The notes under the pieces are model-generated. The model was not told where the DNA came from, did not search any database, and was given only the letters and a program-made list of their open reading frames with translations. This document shows, piece by piece, positions 46,001-51,409 of a DNA stretch of 51,409 nt. How positions within the stretch are numbered: position 1 is the stretch's first letter; each line of letters begins with the position of its first letter. Source of the DNA: Gemmatimonadota bacterium (GTDB lineage Bacteria; Gemmatimonadota; Gemmatimonadetes; Gemmatimonadales; Gemmatimonadaceae); the NCBI GenBank assembly GCA_002737115.1, contig NSHR01000029.1:1-51409 (forward strand), written 5' to 3'. Position numbers and translations under genes: made by a program.

Positions 46001-46198
46001 AGCGCAACGAACGAGTGGACCTTCCAACTCTTCGTGCGAGAGACACCAAATCACGCTTTCGTCGCCTGCGGTGGCGTACGCGTGGCGAAACCCACCGACG
46101 TGTCCGGCGAGCGCCCCATGTCAATTTTCTGGACGCTCGATGTGCCGCTGCCTCTCTCGGTGTTCGGTGCGTTCAGCGTGCTCAAGCAGGGCCGCTAG
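43058..46198 (+). CDS. PLD nuclease-helicase-DUF3427 protein, SauUSI-like type IV restriction enzyme
   Basis: A 1046-aa defence-type protein. Residues ~110-290 are a phospholipase-D nuclease domain with a single HKD motif (H220-A-K222, then GSANLS from 238). Residues ~320-690 are an SF2 helicase: Walker A AATGTGKT (K351), DECH (441-444), GLTATPERTDG, and GRGLRL with R650. The last ~170 residues are DUF3427 (PLVLHARYERREILTAIG, FVTLDKSDGFRDQVAYHDYA, FHWETQN, TAAGQRYIES, RPMSIFW). This PLD-helicase-DUF3427 order is that of SauUSI, an ATP-dependent enzyme cutting DNA with 5-methyl- or hydroxymethyl-cytosine. Sampled lines (55-60% GC) are lower than in the importer genes (up to 72%). It is coupled to the NUDIX gene upstream. 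Confidence 0.9.
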   Translation: MSLPIGLYDQLVTEELAARLNTMGAAVQTDELASGEAAGPLLDLLSNTMSRLLESFESDPRDSLLKQLELVNGVLLHLRQQMSGEGRNAITLPQTPARRLRAIRVDGEEARLPETGLAAPWLFTAAKASPSLYHEIQREATDCDQIDILVSFITVSGVRKLMDVLRRATAPDASGVGRTRIRVLTTTYTGATEQVALDMLARLTGCEVKVSLDGRRTRLHAKAWIFHRATGFGSAYIGSANLSGAALLGGLEWTVKLTEHTQRVIFERAKAHFETLWEDNEFSRYDPDDADCHQSLARALSKETGRFDTSTPVLFDITAKQYQTDILEQLQFERAHGRTRNLLVAATGTGKTVMAALDYKEQVRSSGSRPRLLFVSHRGQLLTQALDTYRAVLGDHSFGALLVAGQQPASFDHLFASIQSLTSQRIVERCGAGHWHTVVIDECHRIAAPQFEALARGVEPKLLLGLTATPERTDGEPIATYFDSRPDGSPAAELRLWQALDLQLLAPFEYFGCNDETDFSEVPWNSGGETAALDNLLTGNHARARMVIHEWERLSGNARKTRAIVFCVSVRHAEFMTAQFVKAGLSVVCLTGDSSDVERREAPQRLARGEICAIVTVDLYNEGVDIPSADTLLFLRPTQSALVFQQQLGRGLRLHDGKSSCLVLDFVGRHRSDFRFDKLISSVTGLSRREVLKGLAEGFSTLPSGCHIHLEAQARDRVLANLRSAAQQTWGRLRNELQSYAAMTGRVSVRLADFLHDQDIELSEIYRESTPSGWTSLRRAAGLIPRDEASEPEALTSRSLRHLLHVDDPAQISVIRRVAEAGSSYTPSSTAEGLRAQMLTYQVEHAGNHTFADFTRKLEGETHVRGELSELADILESRSRVAQRAIPGFNDVPLVLHARYERREILTAIGLHTATARPASREGVLRLQERKVEVMFVTLDKSDGFRDQVAYHDYAVSPTRFHWETQNSAGPNTAAGQRYIESATNEWTFQLFVRETPNHAFVACGGVRVAKPTDVSGERPMSIFWTLDVPLPLSVFGAFSVLKQGR

Positions 46199-46296
46199 GG
46201 CCGCCAAACTCGCCGCGCTAAGCAGCCATGCGACGCAATCAGGATTCAACCGGCGCCAGAGCCTCGGGCTTCGAGCACAAGTCGACGGCTGCCTGT

Positions 46297-46509
46297 TCAC
46301 GTGTGCGGTATCGGCCCCCGTGAAAGGCTTCGCAGCTGCTCCAAAAGTGCCGGCAGATCCACGCGCACGGGTGGACCGTTCTCCGCCATTGTCGACGCCC
46401 AAAATCCTGCGCGCTCCGCCAGAACTTCATCGACTACCGAGGGGAAAACGACTCGGCGGACCGCTTCTGGGTTCACTGCGCTCCGGTGCTGCGGCGTATC
46501 GTGCTTCAT
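46297..46509 (-). CDS. Small protein of unknown function
   Basis: A 70-aa frame whose composition looks protein-like (VVFPSVVDEVLAERAGFWAS, VRVDLPALLEQLRSLSRG) within the 424-nt gap between the helicase and the cyclophilin. There is no clear Shine-Dalgarno site. It could be a small accessory-island gene or a remnant. Nothing else was recognised in this gap; the overlapping plus-strand frame that continues into the cyclophilin gene has non-coding character. Confidence 0.4.
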   Translation of the reverse strand: MKHDTPQHRSAVNPEAVRRVVFPSVVDEVLAERAGFWASTMAENGPPVRVDLPALLEQLRSLSRGPIPHT

Positions 46510-46622
46510 GCATTAAAGCTACAATGATTTCTGGCAGGCAGCGCGGGCAGCGTCCAACCAGCAAACGTATCACTGCGCCCACTCCCCTCACGTCCCGCCC
46601 GCGTACACACTACCATCTCGGC

Positions 46623-47345
46623 ATGCTGATTCCCCGCGAATCCCTCCGCCTTCGCCGCACCCTCACGATCATCGCTGGCGCGCTGTCGCTCAGCGCCTGC
46701 CATCGCGCACCGCCCGCCGACACCACGCCGAGCACATCACCCGCCGCCGCCCACGCGCTCCTGCTCGACCCCGCCAACGCCGAGTTTACGCGCCCGGCCC
46801 CGCTCGTCTCCCGGCTCCGCTTCGAAACGTCCAAAGGCGTCTTCGTGCTCGAACTCCATCGCGACTGGGGGCCGCTCGGCGCCGACCGCCTCTACAACCT
46901 CGCCCGACTCGGCTACTTCACCGACACCCGCTTCCACCGCGTGCGCGCCGCCTACATCGCCCAGTGGGGGCTGCACGGCGACTCGGCGGTGAACGCGGCC
47001 TGGAGGGGGCGCTATCTCCGCGACGACCCGCCGCGTTCGCGCAACACCCGCGGCACCTTCGCCTTTTCGTACGAAGGCCCCGGCCGCGAGAGCACCCGCA
47101 ACACGCAGATCTATGTGAACCTGGCCGATAACCCGAAGAACGACACCGAGCCGTTTACGGTACTGGGCACCGTGGTGGAAGGCATGGCGGTGCTCGACAG
47201 CCTGTACAGCGGCTACGGCGAAGACGCCGGCAGCGGCGTGCGACAGGGTAAGCAGGGGCCGCTCGAGCGCGGCGGCAATGCCTACATGGATCGCGAGTTC
47301 CCCAAGCTCGACCGCATTTTCCGGGTGGTCATCTCCCTTCACTAG
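46623..47345 (+). CDS. Lipoprotein peptidyl-prolyl isomerase (cyclophilin)
   Basis: A 240-aa protein. From ATG 46623 there is a lipoprotein signal with lipobox LSAC ([12 protein letters not shown]), then a Pro/Thr/Ser linker of ~30 residues. The cyclophilin domain starts at LRFETSKGVFVLELHRDWGP and includes ADRLYNLARLGYFTDTRFHR, FAFSYEGPGRESTRNTQIYV and VLGTVVEGMAVLDSLYSGYG. The FHR (catalytic Arg) is kept. Some of the Gln/Phe active-site positions differ from CypA, so activity may be weak. It is anchored to the periplasmic side. Confidence 0.85.
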   Translation: MLIPRESLRLRRTLTIIAGALSLSACHRAPPADTTPSTSPAAAHALLLDPANAEFTRPAPLVSRLRFETSKGVFVLELHRDWGPLGADRLYNLARLGYFTDTRFHRVRAAYIAQWGLHGDSAVNAAWRGRYLRDDPPRSRNTRGTFAFSYEGPGRESTRNTQIYVNLADNPKNDTEPFTVLGTVVEGMAVLDSLYSGYGEDAGSGVRQGKQGPLERGGNAYMDREFPKLDRIFRVVISLH

Positions 47346-47382
47346 GGCTGCCGTACCAGAGCGGACAGTGCCACTCCCGCCC

Positions 47383-47406
47383 AATTACTTGATATTTGAA
47401 GTAATT
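47383..47406. promoter_or_regulatory. AT-rich inverted repeat, candidate MarR operator
   Basis: AATTACTT (47383-47390) and AAGTAATT (47399-47406) are exact complements 8 nt apart, an AT-rich island in GC-rich DNA, 41 nt upstream of the monooxygenase start. Size and symmetry fit a MarR-family site. A possible -35 (TTGATA, 47389-47394) lies within it and TAGCGT (47412-47417) could be the -10, so binding would block transcription. The MarR regulator encoded at 50614 in the same operon is the obvious candidate. Confidence 0.6.
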
Positions 47407-47447
47407 AGCCGTAGCGTCAAGGCGTATCCTTTTCCGGAGCGCATGCG

Positions 47448-49820
47448 GTGAACGTTGTCGTCGTTGGTGGTGGTCCCGGCGGGCTCTATGCCGCGCTGCT
47501 CATGAAGCGGCGCGACCCGCGCGCACAGATCACCGTGGTCGAACGGCATCGCCCGGACGACACGTTCGGCTGGGGCGTCGTGCTCTCCGACCAAACGGTC
47601 GCCAATCTGCGCGCCGCCGACGCTGAGAGCGCCGATGCCATCGCCGCCGCCATGCACCGATGGGATGACATCGCAATTCACTTCGCCGAGCGCACCATGC
47701 GGTCGGGCGGACACGGGTTCAGCGGCATTGGCCGCAAGAAACTGCTCGCCATTCTGCAGCAGCGCTGCCGAACGCTGGGCGTGGTGCTGCGCTTCGAAAC
47801 CGATCTGCCCCCCGAAGCGCTCGAGGCGGTCATCGCCAACGAGCCGGTCGACCTCGTGATCGTGGCCGACGGCATCAACAGCCGCCTGCGCGAACGCTTC
47901 GCCAGCACCTACCGGCCGGACATCGACGTGCGTCGCTGCCGGTACATCTGGCTCGGCACGCCCAAGCGCTTCGACGCCTTCACGTTTGCGTTCAAGGAAA
48001 CGCCCATCGGCTGGTTCCAGGCGCACGCGTATCAGTTCGACGGCGAGACCAGCACATTCATCGTAGAAACGCCGCAGGAGGTGTGGGAGCAGGCCGGTAT
48101 CGCCGACATGTCCGACGGCGAGTCGATCGCGTTCTGCGAGTCACTCTTTGCCGACGTGCTCGGCGGCGAGCCGCTGATGAGCAACGCCGCGCATCTGCGT
48201 GGATCGGCCCAGTGGATTCGCTTCCCGCGCGTCACCTGCGCGGAATGGGTGCACTGGCTCGACACGGCGCACGGCCGTGTGCCGCTGGTGCTGCTGGGCG
48301 ACTCGGCGCATACCGCGCACTTCAGCATTGGCTCAGGCAGCAAGCTGGCGCTCGAAGATGCCATCGCGCTCGACCTGCAGCTGGCCGCGCACGCGGGGAA
48401 CGTCGGCACGGCGCTGAGCCAATATCAGGCCGAGCGCACTGTGGAAGTGCTGAAGCTGCAGAACGCGGCGCGCAATTCCACCGAATGGTTTGAGCATGTG
48501 GACCGCTACGCTACGCTGGCCCCGGAGCAGTTCGCCTATTCGCTGCTTACGCGCTCACAGCGCATTTCGCACGAAAACCTGCGCGTGCGCGACGCGGCGT
48601 ATGTGGGCACGTTCGAGCGCTGGTTTGCGCAACAGTCGGGGCTTACCGTCGCGCCCGATACCGCGGCGCCGCCGGCCATCTTCACGCCGTTCACGGTGCG
48701 CGGCGTCACGTTGCCCAACCGCATCGTGGTGAGCCCCATGGCGCAGTACTCGGCCACCAACGACGGCATGCCCACCGACTGGCATCTCGTGCATCTGGGT
48801 GCTCGCGCCACCGGTGGCGCCGGACTCGTGATGACCGAGATGACGTGTGTGGCGCCCGATGCGCGCATCACGCCGGTATGCCCGGGCATGTGGAACGACG
48901 ACCAGCGCGACATGTGGGCCCGCATCGTGCGCTTCGTGCACGAACACACGCCGGCCAAGATCGGATTGCAGTTGGGGCACGCCGGGGCGAAGGGTGCCAC
49001 CAAGACCATGTGGGACGGCATCGATCAGCCGCTGGAGAGCGGCGCCTGGCCGCTGATCGCCGCCTCGGAGCTGCAGTACCTCGAGGGGATTTCGCAGACC
49101 GCCCGCGCGATGACCCGCGACGACATGCATCGCGTGACCGAGGAGTTCGTGCTGGCGACGCATCGCGCCGTGACCGCCGGATTCGACTGGCTGGAGCTGC
49201 ACTTCGCGCACGGCTACCTCCTCTCAGGCTTCCTCTCGCCACTCACAAACCATCGCACCGACGAGTACGGGGGCGATCTCGCCGGGCGCGCCAGGTTCCC
49301 GCTCGAAGTGTTCGCCGCCGTACGTGCGGTGTGGCCGGCTGACATGCCGATCTCGGTGCGTATCTCGGCACACGACTGGGCCATGGGCGGCAACACCGCC
49401 AATGAAGCGGTGGCCATTGCCGCACTATTCAAAGCAGCCGGCGCGGATATGATCGACGTGTCCGCCGGACAGGTCGTGAAGCGCGAGCGCCCCGTGTATG
49501 GTCGCATGTGGCAAACACCGTTCGCCGATCGCATCCGACAGGAAGCGGGGATCGCCACCATCGCCGTGGGCGCGATAAGCGATGCCGATCAGGCGAATGG
49601 CATCATTGCCTCAGGCCGCGCCGACCTCGTGGCCATTGGCCGTCCGCACCTTACCAATCCCGCGTGGACGCTGATGGAAGCGGCCAAGTACGGGTACGCC
49701 GGCGCCACCTGGCCCGTGCAGTATCTGGCGGGCAAGTCGCAGCTGGATCGTCTCATCGAACGCGAGCGCAGCATGCGCGCCGCGGCCGAGGGCGCGCCGC
49801 CTACCGGGGAGCTCACATGA
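47448..49820 (+). CDS. Bifunctional salicylyl-CoA 5-hydroxylase / 2-aminobenzoyl-CoA monooxygenase-reductase
   Basis: A 790-aa fusion starting with GTG. Residues 1 to ~395 are a PHBH-type FAD monooxygenase (VVVGGGPGGLYAALLMKRRD, LVIVADGINSRLRERF, VLLGDSAHTAHFSIGSGSKL). Residues ~405-775 are an Old Yellow Enzyme-type flavin reductase (VTLPNRIVVSPMAQYSA, GLQLGHAGAKG, LHFAHGYLLSGFLSPLTNHR, DEYGG, AIGRPHLTNPAWTL). This arrangement matches salicylyl-CoA 5-hydroxylase and 2-aminobenzoyl-CoA monooxygenase/reductase, which hydroxylate and, for the latter, dearomatise an aromatic CoA ester. It heads an operon with SDR, MarR and enoyl-CoA hydratase genes linked by 4-nt overlaps. Confidence 0.9.
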   Translation: MNVVVVGGGPGGLYAALLMKRRDPRAQITVVERHRPDDTFGWGVVLSDQTVANLRAADAESADAIAAAMHRWDDIAIHFAERTMRSGGHGFSGIGRKKLLAILQQRCRTLGVVLRFETDLPPEALEAVIANEPVDLVIVADGINSRLRERFASTYRPDIDVRRCRYIWLGTPKRFDAFTFAFKETPIGWFQAHAYQFDGETSTFIVETPQEVWEQAGIADMSDGESIAFCESLFADVLGGEPLMSNAAHLRGSAQWIRFPRVTCAEWVHWLDTAHGRVPLVLLGDSAHTAHFSIGSGSKLALEDAIALDLQLAAHAGNVGTALSQYQAERTVEVLKLQNAARNSTEWFEHVDRYATLAPEQFAYSLLTRSQRISHENLRVRDAAYVGTFERWFAQQSGLTVAPDTAAPPAIFTPFTVRGVTLPNRIVVSPMAQYSATNDGMPTDWHLVHLGARATGGAGLVMTEMTCVAPDARITPVCPGMWNDDQRDMWARIVRFVHEHTPAKIGLQLGHAGAKGATKTMWDGIDQPLESGAWPLIAASELQYLEGISQTARAMTRDDMHRVTEEFVLATHRAVTAGFDWLELHFAHGYLLSGFLSPLTNHRTDEYGGDLAGRARFPLEVFAAVRAVWPADMPISVRISAHDWAMGGNTANEAVAIAALFKAAGADMIDVSAGQVVKRERPVYGRMWQTPFADRIRQEAGIATIAVGAISDADQANGIIASGRADLVAIGRPHLTNPAWTLMEAAKYGYAGATWPVQYLAGKSQLDRLIERERSMRAAAEGAPPTGELT

Positions 49821-50617
49821 GCCAGCACACCAGTGATTCACTGTCGGTTTTGGCCGGCAAACACGCGCTCGTGACCGGTGCCAACCGCGGCATTGGTGCG
49901 GCAATCGCGCGCGCTCTCTCCGCCGCCGGCGCTCGCGTATCGCTGTTGGTGCGCGACGCTGCTCGCGGCGAGGCGGTGGGCGCGTCATTGCCAGGGCCGT
50001 ACACGGTGGTTGTCGCCGATGTAACCAATCGCGAGGCGCTGATCGGTGCCTGCGCCGCCGCGGCCGTAGCGCTGGGCCCGATCGATATTCTCGTGAACAA
50101 CGCCGGCACCGCGGAATCGGCTCCACTCCTCCGGAGCGACACAGCACTGTTTGAGCGGATGATCGCGATGCATCTAATGGCACCCGTGCATGCGTCGCAG
50201 GCGGTGCTGCCGTCTATGCTCGAACGCGGCGCGGGTCACATCGTGAACGTGGCCAGCGTGGCGGGCCTCATGGGTGCGCCATACGTCACGGCATACACAT
50301 CGGCCAAGCATGCGATGATCGGGCTCACGCGGTCGCTTGCCCTCGAAGTGGGACCGCGCGGCGTATCGGTAAATGCCGTGTGTCCGGCGTACACCGATAC
50401 CGATCTCGTGACTGGTGCCATCGAGCGCATCGTGCAGCGCACGGGGCGTTCGGCCAGCGACGCATTGCACTCTATTCTCTCCGATGCCGGGCAATCGCGC
50501 ATCGTGACGTCGGAAGAAGTAGCCGACGCCGTGCTCGCGCTATGCACCGCACCGTCGGGTGCGGCGGTGGGCCAGACCGTTGTGATTGACGGGCGCGCAG
50601 CGGAGACGGGCGCGTGA
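49817..50617 (+). CDS. Short-chain dehydrogenase/reductase
   Basis: A 266-aa NAD(P)-dependent SDR of the classical type. It has the TGANRGIGAAIARAL cofactor motif (residues ~20-34), NNAG, the catalytic Ser region (NVASVAG), YTSAK (Tyr and Lys), and VNAVCPAYTDTDL. ATG 49817 overlaps the monooxygenase stop as ATGA. Presumably it oxidises or reduces a hydroxyacyl-CoA intermediate of the aromatic CoA route, which is inference from the operon. Confidence 0.92.
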   Translation: MSQHTSDSLSVLAGKHALVTGANRGIGAAIARALSAAGARVSLLVRDAARGEAVGASLPGPYTVVVADVTNREALIGACAAAAVALGPIDILVNNAGTAESAPLLRSDTALFERMIAMHLMAPVHASQAVLPSMLERGAGHIVNVASVAGLMGAPYVTAYTSAKHAMIGLTRSLALEVGPRGVSVNAVCPAYTDTDLVTGAIERIVQRTGRSASDALHSILSDAGQSRIVTSEEVADAVLALCTAPSGAAVGQTVVIDGRAAETGA

Positions 50618-51069
50618 GCAAGGCCGATCATGAGTCATTGCGACTCTGGCTGCGACTGTTCACCACCACCACGCTCGTGGAACGGCAGCTCGATAGCGCG
50701 CTCAAGCGCGAGTTCAGCTCTACGCTGCCACGCTTCGACCTGCTGGCGCAACTCGAGCGTGCACCGGATGGTCTGCGCATGGGTGAACTGTCCGAGCGCA
50801 TTCTTACCACCGGCGGCAACGTCACGTGGCTGGTGCGCGCACTCGAGGCCGAGAAGCTCGTCACGCGACGCGTATCGCCCACTGACAAGCGCGCCGCCAT
50901 CGTGCGCCTTACGGCGGCCGGCAAGCGGCATTTTACCGACATGGCGCAGGCCCATGAACGATGGGTCGCCGATATCTTCGCCGACCTCTCACCCGACGAT
51001 CGACGCGCGCTACACACACGGCTTGGTGTCGTGAAGGATCATGTTCGTCCCTCCAGGAGCAGCTCATGA
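50614..51069 (+). CDS. MarR-family transcriptional regulator
   Basis: A 151-aa winged-helix regulator. The HTH is seen in [20 protein letters not shown], followed by [20 protein letters not shown] and the beta-wing ([15 protein letters not shown]). Dimerisation helices are at both ends. The GTG start overlaps the SDR stop (GTGA), and the stop overlaps the next start (ATGA). It probably represses its own operon through the inverted repeat at 47383-47406, with an aromatic CoA ester as inducer, as known for related MarR regulators of CoA-dependent aromatic degradation. Confidence 0.88.
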   Translation: MSKADHESLRLWLRLFTTTTLVERQLDSALKREFSSTLPRFDLLAQLERAPDGLRMGELSERILTTGGNVTWLVRALEAEKLVTRRVSPTDKRAAIVRLTAAGKRHFTDMAQAHERWVADIFADLSPDDRRALHTRLGVVKDHVRPSRSSS

Positions 51070-51409
51070 CCAATCCGATGTCGGCAATGCGGCACCCGCT
51101 TGCGGCGCTCGAGCCGAAGCACTTCGCGTGGTCTACCGCGCACGATGGCCGCGTGGGGGTGATCACGCTGAATCGTCCATCACGCAAGAATCCACTTACG
51201 TTCGAGTCGTACGCCGAGCTGCGCGATCTCTTTCGCGATCTCTGCTACGCGTCGGACATTCGCGCCATCGTGCTCACGGGCGCCGAGCACAATTTCTGTT
51301 CGGGTGGTGATGTGTTCGAGATCATCGAGCCGCTCACGCGTATGGCGGTGCCCGAGTTGCTCGCGTTCACGCGCATGACCGGCGATCTCGTGAAGGCTAT
51401 GCGCGCCTG
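51066..51409 (+). CDS. Enoyl-CoA hydratase/isomerase family protein (3' partial)
   Basis: The first 114 residues of a crotonase-fold protein, cut by the window edge. Recognisable are [20 protein letters not shown] and [20 protein letters not shown], the CoA-binding and first oxyanion-hole segments. ATG 51066 overlaps the MarR stop. In related clusters this gene handles a CoA thioester downstream of the monooxygenase. The reaction cannot be assigned without the second half, which holds the catalytic acids. Confidence 0.88.
   Translation, partial: MTNPMSAMRHPLAALEPKHFAWSTAHDGRVGVITLNRPSRKNPLTFESYAELRDLFRDLCYASDIRAIVLTGAEHNFCSGGDVFEIIEPLTRMAVPELLAFTRMTGDLVKAMRA

Noticed and set aside
46071-46622. 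Extension of the cyclophilin gene upstream to 46071
   Set aside because: The upstream part overlaps the end of the helicase and has no protein character; ATG 46623 starts a clean lipoprotein signal.

Overview
The window is a GC-rich bacterial chromosome segment. Gene content and style (secreted DUF1800/DUF1501 pair, many M20/S9 peptidases, ThyX, Rho with a long disordered N-terminus, GTG starts, 4-nt ATGA/GTGA overlaps) suggest a member of the Gemmatimonadota, probably Gemmatimonadaceae. This is inference from gene content; there is no rRNA in the window. No tRNA, rRNA, CRISPR array, IS element or prophage was recognised.

Layout. 1-5.7 kb: end of a Lys/Ala/Pro-repeat protein, GHMP sugar kinase, M20 deacylase, a small conserved protein coupled to an RNase H-like protein with two altered catalytic residues and a frameshifted zinc-ribbon tail, a secreted protein and a 2-TM protein. 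5.7-11.2 kb: squalene/phytoene synthase, FAD oxidoreductase, MarR regulator, thyX, a bidirectional terminator and two unknown genes. 11.3-16.7 kb: DUF1800-DUF1501 export pair, polysaccharide deacetylase, AhpD-like and TPR genes. 16.7-25 kb: rho, M20 dipeptidase, GT39-crcB operon, VLCAD-type acyl-CoA dehydrogenase. 24.7-29.6 kb (minus strand): nadA-nadC, an unknown gene and fumarylacetoacetase, headed by a badly decayed nadB. 29.7-33.8 kb: a secreted TPR protein, an outer-membrane-like protein and an LVIVD lipoprotein. 33.9-39.8 kb: a tightly coupled BMP-type nucleoside ABC importer plus an MFS transporter, followed by a large imperfect palindrome and an S9 peptidase.

42.0-46.5 kb looks like an accessory (defence) island. 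It holds a DUF4160/DUF2442 pair whose DUF4160 gene carries an in-frame stop, then a two-gene operon of a NudG-like NUDIX hydrolase translationally coupled to a 1046-aa PLD nuclease-helicase-DUF3427 protein with the architecture of the type IV modification-dependent restriction enzyme SauUSI. The pairing suggests that modified-nucleotide pool cleansing may be coupled to restriction of modified DNA; this is the most interesting system in the window.

46.6 kb to the end: a lipoprotein cyclophilin, then an operon for CoA-ester aromatic catabolism (bifunctional salicylyl-CoA/2-aminobenzoyl-CoA monooxygenase-reductase, SDR, MarR regulator, enoyl-CoA hydratase cut by the window edge), preceded by an AT-rich inverted repeat that is a good candidate for the MarR operator.
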